NCBI RefSeq assembly: GCF_020379485.1
Contig: NC_063452.1
Coordinates: 13,867,065-13,931,064, forward strand
Length of the DNA: 64,000 nucleotides
DNA from: Brassica napus
Taxonomy: Eukaryota > Streptophyta > Magnoliopsida > Brassicales > Brassicaceae
Direction: 5' to 3'
A model generated the notes under the pieces. It ran no database searches. It saw only the letters and a program-made list of their open reading frames with translations, and was not told the DNA's origin. Shown here in pieces: positions 21,870-36,429 of the stretch. Both the position numbers and the translations under genes were made by a program. Numbering within the stretch: the stretch's first letter is position 1; every line of letters starts with the position of its first letter.

Positions 21870-22570
21870 AATTCCACGTAAGCCAACGACGAAATATTAA
21901 AATAAAGAACGCAGGCAAGTTAATTCCACGTAAGCACAAATCGTCGTAAAGACCACGTATAAGAAATCGTCGTAAATTCCACGTAGGCAGAAATCGTCGT
22001 AAAGACCACGTATAAGAAATCGTCGTAAATTCAACGTAGGCAGAAATCATCGTAAATACCTCGTAAGGCAACGAGGAAATAACGACGAAATTTAAAAATA
22101 AAGATGGAGTTTGCAATATATGAAAATAAGGAATATGGAGTTTGGGGTTTGGAATATGGGGTTTGGGGTTTGGGGTTTGGGGTTTGGGGTTTGGGGTTTG
22201 GGGTTTGGGGTTTGGAGGTTTTGGGGTTTGGGGTTTAGGGTTTGGGGTTTCAGGTTTGGGGTTTGGGGTTTGGGGTTTGGGGTTTGGAGGTTTCGGATTT
22301 TAGGGATTTAAACATAATACTCGTTAATTCCACGTAAGCACAAATCGTCGTAAAGACCACGTATAAGAAATCGTCGTAAATTCCACGTAGGCAGAAATCG
22401 TCGTAAATACCTCGTAAAAGGATTTAAACAAAACACTCGTTAATTCCACGTAAGCAGAAATCGTCATAAAGACCATGTTGGATGAAATCGTCGTAAATAC
22501 CACGTAAAAGGATTTAAACTTAACACTCGTTAATTCCACGTAAGCAGAAATCGTCGTAAATACCTCGTAG
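21870..22570. repeat. internal CACTA-1 motif array split by a G-rich minisatellite
   Basis: Repeated AATTCCACGTAAGCA, AAATCGTCGTAAA and ACCACGTATAAG words, the same vocabulary as the element ends, lie between the two genes upstream of the TNP1-like gene. At 22136-22310 the array is interrupted by about 20 units of TTTGGGG. Weaker motif copies continue at 22800-22960. Confidence 0.8.
22136..22310 (+). repeat. (TTTGGGG)n minisatellite
   Basis: Nearly unbroken heptamer runs with occasional AGG, TTAGGG and TTTCAGG variants. The G-rich strand is the plus strand, so G-quadruplexes are plausible. Confidence 0.9.
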
Positions 22571-23045
22571 TGTAAAAACAAGAAAAAAAAGGAAAAGGAT
22601 AAAAATACGAGATTAACATGTGGCAAGACTTCCAACAATTATAATACGTAAGTCTCGCCCACATGAATTCTAATATCTTATCCTTTTCCTATTTTTTTCA
22701 AATATTTATAATTTGAATAGGATTTTACTGAGGAATGTGATTTCAGATAGGGTGTGATTTGGGAGTTTGTGTGTGGTTTGAGAATGAGAGTTGTGGGTAT
22801 ATTTATAGCAAAGCAAGGCTCGTTAATTCCACGTAAACAAAATCGTCACCTCGTATATAAAAACACGGGCCTTTGCGATTCCTCGTAATTTCCTCGTATT
22901 GAAAAACACGGACCTTTGTAACTGCTCGCTATTTCGTCGTAATTTTACGACGAATTTGCGACGATATGTAATCTTATATATACCCCCGAGCGCTCACTCT
23001 TTCTTTCCTCTCTACTTCCTCTCCACCTCCTCTCCATTTCGTAGC

Positions 23046-24941
<1,896 letters not shown>

Positions 24942-25089
24942 TTTTTTTTTTCCGGTTGTTGTATTATAAATTCAAAACTTATTTATATATAAAATATTTT
25001 CATATTGATTTATTTTTATTTTAAATTTTAATTTTATTAATAAATTAAATAATTTTAATTATTTTTTAATTATATTTTTAAATTCTGTA

Positions 25090-25537
25090 AAATAATAAAA
25101 ACGAAGTAAATTCGTAGCTAAGGTACGACCTATTTACGTGGAAATCTTACGAGGAAATGACGAGAAATAATAAAAGAGTATTTTACGAGAAAACATTTAC
25201 GAGGAAATAACGAGGAAAGATAAACGAGTATTTTACGAGGAAAAACTTTCAAGGTATTTACGTGTAGTTTACGAGGAACTTTTTTCGAGGTATTTACGAG
25301 GAAATATTGCGACCTCCTTACGTGGAATGTTGACGTGGTCTTTACGACAAAATGATCTACTTCGTCTTTACGACGAAATATATTCCTCGCTACCTTACGA
25401 CGAATTAGCGAGGAAATATGTGTTACGACAGATGAGTAACGAGCAAACGTGGTTCCTCGCTAATTCGTCGTAAAGCCTCTTTTACGACGAACTCACGAGG
25501 AAAACTGCCCTCGTTAAGATTATGTTTTCTTGTAGTG
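25090..25537. repeat. right subterminal array of CACTA 1
   Basis: Dense TTTACGAGGAAA, TTACGACGAA and CCTCGCTAATTCGTCGTAA words in both orientations up to the TAGTG end. Confidence 0.85.
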
Positions 25538-25540
25538 AAT

Positions 25541-25887
25541 AGATATCTTTTTAAGCTATTTGCTTACTTAATAATCCGACTGAATGACGAAAGAGCTATT
25601 CGCATGGCTAGACATCCAATCAAAATTGTTTCAAATTTATATTTTTATAAAACAATTATCTTTGTTTGGATTTACTTACACAATTTTTATACGTGTGGCA
25701 TCTCTTGGTAGAATTCGCTGACATGATATCCGTATCAGCAAAATGAGATGATATAGCCGTAAAAGTAGCGGTTGATATATGATTTCGCCAAAAATTAATA
25801 AGATAAATGATATTTAAATTTTCTCAAAATTTATGTATTTATTTACACGATGGTATGCTTGTTTTATAAGTTAAACATATCACAATA
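25541..25887. other. flank between CACTA 1 and a Helitron
   Basis: AT-rich. No gene or element end recognised. It may be the rest of the retroelement into which CACTA 1 inserted. Confidence 0.35.
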
Positions 25888-27808
25888 CTAGGGGTGTCCG
25901 CGCTTCGCGCGGAATATTGTTTTATTGTTCTTAAATATGATTTTCTGATGATGTGATTATGTGGTCAGTATTTATTTGTGAAGAGTATTATTTGATGTTT
26001 TATTATGTTATGTAGTAGTAGGTCATAAGTTAATATATTATGTGTCTATCTTTTTAATAATGTGTTGTCGTATGTATAATACTACTTGTTAGTGGTGAAG
26101 TGAGTTTCTGATGTAAAACATATTGAATTTCAATAACTTTGTTTTTAGGCATTTGTTGATTCTAAAATTAACAGCGTCAAAATTGTATATTAATTTTTCA
26201 CATTTTTCACATTACTCGTTTTAGGTGTTTTTACACTCTTCTCCATCTTTTGACTTTGAGCCATCACCGTCTATGTATTTCGTTTACCTCTTCGGTGTGC
26301 AGTGCTTCTCACCATCACTGGGAAAAGACTTAACTCCGTGCTCTTGTTTTTTCTCACCTTCTTTTTCTGTGAGATTATCTGGTATTTGTTATAGATCAGG
26401 CATATTAGTTCCATGTTGTGCAATTGTTTCTTACGGTGTTGTGTTGTATGTTATTTCGGTCAATATTGGTCCTCTTTTTCCTTAGGTTTTGGCTAAGGTT
26501 AGAAACTACATCTCGTTGGGTTGGGTCAGAGTTTAGTTGTCATTGATGTTGTTTTCCTCGTCGATGGTTTGCCGTCAATAGTCTATGCTTGTCTTGGTTT
26601 TCAAGATCTGGTTTTTGGTGATCGGACTTCTATGCTCTTTTTCATAGATCGAGGATGGCTCCACGGTTTGTTGATTTCATTTTGTCTCTTTTTATCTCTA
26701 TGTTCTCTCATCTCGTTGCATCTTTCATCGCTGATCACGTCTCTTGTAGCTCTCCCTTTCGCCATATTTGCTACTCAAGGTTTGTATAGTGTTTTTCTCT
26801 GTGTATGTTTTGTGCGCTTGGAAGGTTGTTTATGGTCTCAAGCTTAAGCTTTGGTTTCTCGGTGATTGGCTTCCATTCTCTCCCACTCAGGTTGTTTATC
26901 TTCTTCTCATGCATCCCTTGGTGTAGGTGTGTGGGGTTAGTCTTCTGGAACTTTGGTTTCTTCTATTTAGAGTTTTGTGGTTCTTCGCTGGCATGAGCGC
27001 CTTGTATGTGCTTGTTTAGTTTGTGAGGTGCTTCTTATCTCTTAGCTGTGGTTGTGCTTCCGGTGCTTTAGACATGCGTCTTTTTTGTTTCGTGGTGACT
27101 TTGTTCTTCCGATGGTTATTCTTTCTCTGATCCGTTTTTTTTTGTTTTTTGCGCTGGTGCTTGATCGCGATCATTTGTGTTCTGGGGATTGCTTTGTCTC
27201 ATATTTTATTTTTTTACCTTTTTATGACATCTGCTTGTTATAGTCAAGACATTCTATGGTAAGATGAGATAAGTTAGTCTTCTTTGTTGATCTTTTTTCA
27301 GCTCCAAACTTTTATTGAGTTAGTGTTACTATGGTATTTTGCTTTTTTTTTCTCTGATTGTGAAAATTTTATGTTTAGATTATGTATTGCACTCTAATTT
27401 ATTTTTATTAATTTGGTCATTTTATATTTTTAATAGTTAAATAAATATATAATTTGTAAATTAAATAATAGAAAATGGTAAAAAAATAATAAAATAACAA
27501 AAACTTATGTTACTTTTAGTTGTGAATAAATTAAATATGTAAAATATATTTCTATTATTTTATTTATTTTTTATTCATCTTGAATTTTTAGTGAACAATA
27601 AAATATATTATCAAATTTCATACATAATAGTTAGTGCAAAAAAGATTAGTTAGTTCACGATTAGAAAGTACTTGGCCAAATTGCAATAATCCAAAAGAAG
27701 AATGACCTAAAATGTAAAAAAAAAATATGGATGATACGTATCGCAAAAACCTCTTGCCATTTGTCAAAAAGGGAAAAAAATCAATTATATATATATATAT
27801 ATATATAG
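25888..27808 (-). mobile_element. Helitron (3' end certain, 5' end uncertain)
   Basis: Read on the minus strand, the 3' terminus is a perfect hairpin CCGCGC-GAA-GCGCGG followed by ACACCCCTAG and then T, as Helitrons require (insertion between A and T). The element extends rightward. Its 5' TC end is not clear; the last base of a TATATATAGA stretch near 27808 is one possibility. The interior (26220-27240) is T- and C-rich with open stretches but no recognised domain, and no Rep/helicase. Confidence 0.65.
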
Positions 27809-27934
27809 ATAGATGGTAGACGGGTTGTTTACTCCTTTGCTTTGTGAGTGATCCAAAGCTGTACAACTGCTTCTTCTATTTTTTTGATATATACGACAAC
27901 AATCGAGGGCTAGAACATCTTTCCAAAGAAAAGC

Positions 27935-30626
27935 TTACATATTACAAGTGAGTGTATATAAAGAGAAATCATGGTAAGCTTGAGAAACCAAGTGATGATC
28001 TTCCCACTCGTCTCTGTACGTCTCTGGATGAGCTCTCTTCCTCACACCAGTCGTCAAATACATCTCTTTCCTCCACTGCTCTGTTTCTGAGCATCCGCAT
28101 TGCGAAGCCAACCAATCATTGTACTCAAACTGTTAAACAAGAACCAAAAAGGTCGTTAATGTGTTTCTGTTTGGTGTCTGAGCAGAAGCATAAGTTAAAA
28201 GAGACATCCTTACTTGGGTACGGTGGGTATATCTCTTTGGAATCCCTTGAGCTTCAACTGTTGCATAGAAGTATTTGATATCCTTCATCATATCTTCCTT
28301 TGATGGAAGGATAATCCGACCCGACGAAACACCAGAGATCCATTTGCTTTGCAGCTCAAACAAACGAAATGGTGAAACCTGAAAATTCAATTTGTTACAG
28401 AAAATAGGGAAAATGTTAAGTTGGTTTAGTGGCCTTCTAGATTTGTGTTACCTGACTTGGTATCCCGATGAAGGAGAGATACGGTGCTAATGCTGGAGGA
28501 AAGACATCTTTGTACAATGTTCCCACACGGTTATCATCTACAGTAACACTTCCATTTGTTTCAAGAAACGGGTAGTGATACTTATACCTTTGAGAAGAAG
28601 GAAAGAACCACTTTTTAAAAGTTTCACAAAAATAGCCAAATAGTGAAAGAACAAATGAGTTTATATACCCAGTGCAATGCATAATAACATCAACCAAAAT
28701 CGTTTTCCCGTTCTGAAAAACCACAGAACCATCCTCATGGACACGATCAATCTGCGTGAGATTCAAAAAAACGTTAAGACTTTTATTCTCTTGATCAACG
28801 AACTGTGGTAGGTAAGTAGTACTCTACTTATGAGTTAAACCAACCATTGAATGCATCCACAGGTTACTGTAACCGGGCTGTTTGATAAAGGTATCAGCTG
28901 CATTTGAACTACCAGCCACATGAACCTCTTTGGCATGTCCAGCAATGTCTCTACTTATATCAACAGCACTTGCAGAGTTCCCAATAAGCACAAAAACCTA
29001 TATATTTAATGCATCACAAGCTTCTAAATGATCTTTTACTGATATTAATGTGATCATTCTGAAATGAGTACCTGATGTTTAAAAGGTTCAGGGATACGAT
29101 AATTATGGCTATGCATCTCCTTCCCTGGCCAAGAACTTATCAAGCTGATCCTTCAAACGTATGTTTCTATAGAAACACGTAACACGGCAAGTTATTCCAG
29201 ATTAGGCATGGGTTTGGATTTGGATCCGGTTTTTAAATTTTCCGCGTCATCCTCCTAAACCTCATTCAGATCGGGTCTGAGTTCGGTTAACTACTTCGGA
29301 TTTTCATAATTTAAAACCTAAAGTAAACCCATTTGGATTTGACTAATAAAGCTTCAGAGTTCAGATTATGGTACTTTTTTAGTTTAGAAACCTCTCTCAT
29401 TGTTATTTTTACTTTTATAATAGCACTTAGAGACGATTCTATTCTAACCTATTAATATTTTTTTATAAAATAAAAATTGGTATTTTTACCTTTATATTTA
29501 AAGGAATAAATAACAATTTAATTTTAATTTTATAATTAGATCAATGCTATTATTGAAAAGTACATTTGAACAAACTTCATCGTTATTATAGAATAATTCT
29601 ATTTTGTAAGAAAAATAGCAAACATAGGACTTTGAGTAATTGTTTTTACAAATCCGAATGTATTAGGGGAAAGTTAGCAACCATTGCCAAAATAGCAAAC
29701 AATGTAGTATAGTGTATTTTTCCTAAAAATAGCAAATCCTATCTCAAGTTGGGTTTGGACAATTCACTATACTCAAAATACATTCTAAAAGTAAAAGATC
29801 CGTTTGAGTATTTCGTTTTACAAATCTGATTGGGTACAGAATCAGTTTTATTATACACCAATACACTCATTTGGATTTGGGTTTCAGATTTTTTTTACCA
29901 GGCCTAACTAAATGTTGAAATTACAAACATTGCAAGACGAGAATCACAACAACACTTATCACCAAAGCTTATGTTATACTCTTCCTATGGAATTCTACAT
30001 CTTCTACATTCTTAAAATGAGACAAAGATCAAAGTTTAAGTTTGACCCCCCAAAAAAAAAATTCAAAAGTTTAAGTTACCAGTAATGTCAGCGAGACGAG
30101 GTTCAATGTAATGCCCACTACAAACAACAACAGCTAGCATCGTAAACCTCATCACGACGAACTCTCTTCCCCGTCTCCATAGATTCAACCCTCCACTTCC
30201 CGTTTCCTCCCTCCGACGCCGGAGCAACCCTCTCAACCGCCGTCTCGAACCGTATCACCCCCTCGATCGCAAACTCCTTAGCGAAGTCTTGCAGATACGC
30301 AAGAACCTCTCCGTGGCTCGGAAACCTCCCCGGATCGCCGGATCTGACCACTAACGGGAAGTCTAAGTATCCCATACACTCTCGAGGGAGGCTAGTTCGG
30401 AGAGAGGCGTAGACGCTCGAGTGAACAACTGCTCGGGTCGGGTCAACGCTTAACGGATCCGTTTCGACGTGATCTGTGTAGATCCATGTTCCTCCGACCT
30501 CTTTCTGCCTCTCGAAGACGACGACGGAGTGTCCTTCCCGACGAAGCTCTCTCGCCGCTACTAGACCGGCGGCTCCAGCTCCGATAACAGCTACGTGGTG
30601 CGACCTGGTTGCTGATAAGGTGTCAT
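27935..30626 (-). pseudogene. FMO GS-OX-like flavin monooxygenase, broken tandem copy
   Basis: Homologous along its whole length to the intact gene at 31027-33582. Exon equivalents (minus strand): 30080-30626, 29072-29141, 28845-28997, 28669-28751, 28452-28587, 28214-28378 and 27935-28129. Breaks: a 4-bp deletion just after the start codon, so the frame stops within 12 codons; a 4-bp insertion AGCT at the DEVYDA site (about 30135); and a 31-bp sequence replacing the CAG acceptor before exon 2 (29142-29172). The rest reads well: GAGAAG FAD motif, IGNSASAVDISRDIAGHAKEV NADPH region, LFELQSKWISGV and FEYNDWLASQCGC tail. It has an 81-bp intron (28588-28668) that the intact copy lacks. Its protein would be non-functional unless a downstream start were used, which would still lose splicing of exon 2. 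Confidence 0.88.
29203..29907. repeat. low-complexity insert in FMO intron 1
   Basis: It begins near AGGCATGGGTTTGGATTTGG and ends near GGATTTGGGTTTCAG and ACCAGGCCTAA, with many GGATTTGG/ATCCGA words. A related segment (about 32340-32765, ending GCCCATGCCTAATC) lies in the first intron of the sister gene. Probably a degenerate MITE or satellite-like element; the ends were not proven. Confidence 0.4.
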
Positions 30627-31026
30627 TGTGTTTACTTGATTCCCAAGAGACGGAGAATATTATTTAGGCCTATGTGATGAATACGTGGGTGGCCCACACT
30701 GTCTTGTAAACACAGTTGTTCTTTTCAACACAAAATCCTCAGAAATGGTTTATACGCTGCGTTTTGTATAGGAGAACAAAATTGTGATTCAAGTTTTCGG
30801 CCAAAAATATTTCACAAAAAAATAATGTTAGGAGAGAAGGGAAGAGATGATTAAGGAAATATGAATAAATTTACCAATGTTGTACAATTGTTTTTTCTTT
30901 TCTTTTTTGATAAAAATAACTTTTTTTTTCTATATTACGACAGTAAAAGTTTTGCACTTCTTAAAAAAGTTTCCAACTTACAAGTGAATGTTTACTAAGA
31001 AAGAAAAAAAGGTAAGACCTTTTTGT
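30627..31026. other. promoter region of the broken FMO copy and 3' flank of the intact one
   Basis: The 30640-30770 stretch (AGAGACGGAGAATATTA, GGCCCACAC, CACAGTTGT, TTTTCAACACAAAATCCTCA, CGCTGCGTTTT) has clear counterparts upstream of the intact gene at 33600-33725. The tandem duplication therefore included at least 130 bp of 5' flank. No other gene is seen. Confidence 0.6.
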
Positions 31027-33582
31027 TTAATGCGTATATAAAGAGAAATCTTGGGAAGCTTGAGAAATCAAGTGATGATCTTCCCATTCGTCTCTGTACG
31101 TCTCTGGTTTTGCTCTCTTCCTCACACCAGTCGTTAAATACATCTCTTTCCTCCACTCCTCTGTTCCTGGGCATCCACATTGCGTAGCCAACCAATCATT
31201 GTACTCAAACTGTTAAACAAGAAGCAAAAGTAATCGTTAATGTGTTTCTGTTTAGTTTCTGAGCAGAATTATAAGTCAAAAGAGATTTCTAAGTTAAAGT
31301 GACATGCTTACTTGGGCAATGCTCATACGGTGAGTATATCGCTTTTGAATCCCTTGAGCTTCAAGCGTTGCATACAAGGATTTGATATCCTCCATCATAT
31401 CTTCCTTTGATGGAAGCATAATCCGACCCGACAAAACACCCGCGATCCACTTGCTTTGCAGCTCAAACAAAGGAAACGGTACAACCTGAAAATTCAATTT
31501 GTTACTGATGACTGGGAACAGAACATGGAAAATGTGAAGTTTGTTTCTGAACTGTGTTTACCTGCCATGGTATCCCGATGAAGGAGAGCCACGGTGCTAA
31601 TTCTGGAGGGAAGACATGTTTGTACAATGGACCGACACGGTTATCATCTACGGTAACACTTCCATTGGTTTCAAGAAAAGGGAAGTGATACTTATACCCA
31701 GTGCAATGCATGATAACATCAACCAAAATCGTTTGCCCGTTTTGAAAAACTACAGAACCATCCTTATTGACACGCTCAATCTGCGTTGAGATTCAAGAAA
31801 ACGTGTTGAATGTTACTTCTATTGATCAACCAATTGTTGTTAGTACTACTTGAAAGTTAAACCCAACCATTGAATGCATCCACAGGTTACTGTAACCGGG
31901 TTGTTTGATAAACGTATCCGCTGGATTTGACCTACCAGCCACATGAACCTCTTTGGCATGTCCAGCAATGTCTCTACTTATATCAACAGCACTTGCAGAG
32001 TTCCCAATAAGCACAACCACCTATATATAACCAAATGCATCACAAGCTTCCACATGAAATTATGGCTTTACATAATCTTTCACTGACATTATTAAGATCA
32101 TTCTGAAATGAGTACCTGGTCTTTAAAAGGTTCAGGGATACGATAGTTATGGCTATGCATCTCCTTCCCTGGCCAAGAACTTATCCCTGAAACACGTAAC
32201 ACACGCTAAGCTATTCAAGATCAAGATGTTGAAATCATAAACATTGCAAGGCGAGAAACACAACTAAGCTCATCACTAAGGCTTATGCTCCACTCTTTCC
32301 TATTAAGGTCTACGTCTTCTATATTTTTGAATGACACAGATTCATTTAGAACCATGATCGGGTCGAACATTTCAGATTTGGATATAATTTAAAACCATAT
32401 ATAAAGCTCATTTTCGGACCCGACCTTAATTCAGATTCGGATAATAAAACTTTGGGTTCAGGTATTTCTATGCATCATATATATTAAAAAACATGAAATT
32501 GACTTGTGGAGGCAACTATCAAGGTTTTGTATACTTATTTGGGATACTAATTCGGATCTTTGGTTATTTATTCGAACAATTTCGGGTTTTTGAATACTTT
32601 ATTTGAGTACTAATTCTACAAGTCGCGTTCAGATAATACTCCATACCCGATATACGGTTATACAAGATCCATTCAGCTATTTTTACAAATCTGATCAGGT
32701 GCAGATTTGGGTTTTTCGGGTAGGGTTTGGGTTTGAGTTTCAGATTTTTTGCCCATGCCTAATCTTGATTGCATGATTGCAAGATCAGAATCACAACCAC
32801 ACTTATCACTAAAACTTATGTTCCGCTCTTCCTATTAAATTCTACATCTTCGACATTCTTGAATGACAAAAAGAGTAACGCTTTAAGTTCAAACAACTTC
32901 AAAAGGTTAAAATTTCAAGAAGAGAATCTAAGTTATAGTTCAATCTCCACTTTATCACCAAAGGCTTTTATGTTTCACACTCTTCCTAAAATGTTTCCCA
33001 ACAAAACACACTCGAACAGTTCCAACGTTCCTTACCAGGGATCTCTGCAAGACGAGGTTCAATGTAATGCCCATTACAAACAACAACAGCATCATAAACC
33101 TCGTCACGACGAACTCTCTTCTCCTTCTCCGTAGACTCAACTCTCCACTTCCCGTTCCCACCCTCCGTCGCCGGAGCAACCCTCTCAACCGCCGTCTCGA
33201 ACCGTATCACCTCCTCGATCGCAAACTCCTTCGCAAACTCTTGCAGATACGCCAAAACCTCTCCGTGGCTCGGAAACCTCCTCTGATCGCCGGATCGGGC
33301 CACGAACGGGAAGTCTCTGTATCCCATACACTCCCGAGGAAGGTTGGTCCGGAGAGTGGCGTAGACGCTCGAGTGGACGACGGGTCGGGTCGGGTCAACG
33401 CTTAGCGGATCCGGCTCGACGTGGTCGGTGTAGATCCATGTTCCTCCGACCTGTTTCTGCCTCTCGAAGACGACGACGGAGTGGCCTTCCCGTCGAAGCT
33501 CCCTCGCCGCGACTAGACCGGCGGCTCCGGCGCCGATGACGGCCACGTGGTGAGATCTGATTGGTGATAAGGAAGGTGCCAT
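31027..33582 (-). CDS. flavin-containing monooxygenase, FMO GS-OX-like (intact)
   Basis: FMOs use FAD, NADPH and O2 to oxygenate soft nucleophiles; the GS-OX branch in crucifers S-oxygenates methylthioalkyl glucosinolates. Six exons on the minus strand, all GT-AG: 33036-33582, 32116-32186, 31868-32020, 31562-31780, 31312-31485 and 31027-31209. They total 1,347 bases, giving 448 aa with no stop or frameshift. FAD motif GAGAAG is at residues 17-22, followed by VGGTWIYT. NADPH region is VVVLIGNSASAVDISRDIA, and MHCTGYKYHFPF matches the family's late conserved block. Length is close to the roughly 450-460 aa of the family. It is closest, from memory, to the Arabidopsis FMO beside RFL1/RPS5 (At1g12200 type), so true glucosinolate activity is uncertain. 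The start is set by MAPSLSPIRSHHVAVIG, matching its relatives. Same orientation as the broken copy 400 bp downstream. Confidence 0.93.
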
Positions 33583-34240
33583 TGTGTTTAGGAAATTCGT
33601 AAGAGACGGAGAATATTAAACGCAGCGTTCGCTGTGATAAGTATGTTGGCCCACACAAAGCCTTGAACCACAGTTGTACTTTTCAACGCAAAATCCTCAC
33701 TAGTAGTTTAGACGCAGCGTTTTTTGTTAGTAGAATTAAATATGAACTAAACCATTTAGTAGCGAAAAATGTCTAAACCGTCGCAAAACAAAATTGTATC
33801 ATAGATCTGGGCTAGGGCTGGGCAACAGATCTGGAACCTGATATCTGAACTGAACTCGATCCGTTATTCCATCTGAAATGTAAAAATACCCGAACAAATT
33901 ATTTTTTAGGATGATACAAAACATATCTGAACTCTCAAAGTGTTATTAACCAAATCCGAAAGAATAATCCAATAAAATCTGAAATAAATAGTTGATTTAA
34001 ATATTTTAAATATGTAAGTATTTCAAAATACTCAAGTCAATGTTTATATTAATGTGATATATAAAAACAAGTATTAAAAATTAAATAAATATCTTAAATA
34101 TCTAATTAGTTATAAATAAGTAGTTCATAATTTGCTCGTTGATTCAAATGTTTCTGCATTTTCCATTTCACATCCGAAATAACAGCAGTCTAGATTTTTG
34201 GTTTCAGCTTCTTTAGCTCTGCTTGGATTTTATATATATA
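33583..34240. other. FMO upstream flank and AT-rich spacer
   Basis: The first 150 bp match the upstream flank of the broken FMO copy. From about 33810 it becomes low-complexity sequence with GATCTGGAACCTGATATCTGAAC words, resembling the insert in the FMO introns. No gene seen. Confidence 0.5.
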
Positions 34241-35907
34241 CTAGATTTTGACCCGCGCTTCAAAAACGCGGGTTTTTTCCGATTAAGAATATTGTTTGAT
34301 ATGAATTATTATTTTGGTTTTGATGTTTTGAAGTATATTATTAAGTTATAAAGTGTTATTATATCGAAAAAGTAAAAGAATTTTAGTTTAAAATTATATA
34401 ATTTATCAAATAGTTTATTTTAGATTTTATATGTGTATTCTTATGTTACAACGTCATCGTTGCATTTTGTGTGTATTTTGTAAGAGTTATATTTGTTGAG
34501 TTGATGAGACAAAAAATTTACTTGGCAGAGTTTGGGCTAATCTAATAGTATTTATATTGTAGAACTTTTAATAGTTTTAGCAGTGTTTTCATACCCGAAC
34601 CAAACCTATAGTCTCAGAAGTAAATCAGGTGATTCATATAAATCTAGTCTGAATTTTGTTAAAACCTTATATATAAAAATCTGATAAAAATCGGTAAAAA
34701 CGTAAAAACTATCATTAACCCGCTATCCAATATTGGTTGACCCGATAAAATCCCATATAAATTGGATGATATTTTTTCAAAACTCAATTCAAACTTTTGA
34801 ATCAAGCTTTGAAACACGGGGTTAATACTTTTTCAAAAGAGAAAAATCTCGTTTAACTTAGGTATTCCAAACTTAGTGAAGAGTTTATACCAATCTCAAT
34901 GTGTTTAGTATATAATATATGATTGAATAACCCGTTGAAACTTAAATAATATAAATATTAATTCTGGCCCTAATTATATTTGTAAATTTATTTTGTTATT
35001 TAAACTGAATTACAGAAGTGGGCTTGTATTTGAGCATCTTTTATACTAAACATTATTTGTTGCCCCAAAAAAAAATACTAATCATTATTTTGGATTTTAG
35101 TAATTGTGCTTCATAAGTAAAAATCAAGTCAACTTATTTTTTTATAAAAAAAAGAGAGAATATGGAGCAATATTTTCTAAATTATTTGTATTTTTTAATT
35201 TTCCATAATATAGTTTAAGTGGTTGTATCTGAATTATAGTAAAAACTCAATTAAATAAGTTGGCCCGAGGATAACTTTTAACTAACTTCATATGCATTTT
35301 TTCAAATTTGTTCAGTACTTATATGTTAATATCGTTTTTTATGAACTGAAAATAATATAATATACTACTAAGTTTGATCGGTTCTATAGTAAAACATGAT
35401 TTTGTGATAATTATTTATCATACTTCATTAACTCATTTTTTAAAAATACATGTATTACTTACCAGACTATTTTAATTCAAATGGTATGTATTATTTAGTA
35501 GTGATATGCACCATACCATTCGTTTTATATAGATATGAATTTAAAAATTAAATAAACATTATATAATATATATATAGTCACATACATAATAGATTAGTCT
35601 ATGAACCCACGAGTTTATATATTATTGCATAAAAAAAATGTTGGTTAGTAAATCGTATATGGGATATCAATAACTAAATGGAGAAATTTATAATCAAGGG
35701 GTGAGATTTATAGAAGGTAATATAGTAGTTACCATAAATATAGGAGTGACACACTTATAATATTTAAAGAAAATCAGAGAAATTTATGAAAATATATTGT
35801 TAGGAGAAATTTAAGTAGGACCATGAAATTATTAACTCTTAGGAAATAGTCCAAACAACATTGTATAAGTAGATTTTTTCAGAGTGATTCTCTTTTAATA
35901 GAATAGA
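34241..35907 (-). mobile_element. non-autonomous Helitron, both ends seen
   Basis: On the minus strand the 5' end is TCTATTCTATTAAAAGAG (right edge, 35907) and the 3' end is a hairpin of CCCGCG and CGCGGG arms followed by TCAAAATCTAG at 34241. Flanking bases are A (34240) and T (35908), as expected of Helitron insertion into an AT site. The 1,667-bp interior is AT-rich and non-coding. Confidence 0.85.
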
Positions 35908-36340
35908 TAGGTCAAGTTCGATTAAAAATATTTTAGATCTGAGTAGATTTTATAACAATGTCTAAGATCTATTTAGACTTAGAACACGTTTCACATAAAG
36001 TCATGAAGTGCTCGCAGGCTAAATTTTTTTTCTTACAGTGATTATTTTTTTAGCAATCAAATAAACTCTCACTGCATTCAATTAACTAAGATTGTGAATT
36101 AGGTGATAAATCATGTCTAAATAATAAGAATAATCAACTGAAGAACCATATGTGTTTCAAAAAAGAAAAATAATAATAAGTGTTTCAAAAAAAAAAGGAA
36201 CCATAATGAAGATTCTTTAATCAGTCAATCCTAAAAATTTATTGACATGACCAAAAAACACAAGAACAATTTTGACCTAACTATAAAGCTATTTTGACAT
36301 GACCAAAAAAAACAAAAGATCAATGATAAAATCTGTATAA
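35908..36340. other. AT-rich spacer between two Helitrons
   Basis: It holds repeated ATGACCAAAAAA and GTTTCAAAAAA words near 36150-36310. No gene recognised. Confidence 0.4.
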
Positions 36341-36429
36341 TCTACATTATAATGAGCCAGTTTCATCACTCCTGATGCGATACGTCAGCAGAAAAGTGGG
36401 CTTCACTTTTAAAAAGTGTGAAAAAATGT

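Noticed and set aside
22111..22311. Gly/Trp/Val-rich open stretch
   Set aside because: It is the translation of the (TTTGGGG)n tract.
26225..27243. Several adjacent plus-strand open stretches of 60-110 codons
   Set aside because: They are rich in Phe, Leu and Ser from T/C-rich sequence, lie in different frames, show no domain, and sit inside a Helitron interior.
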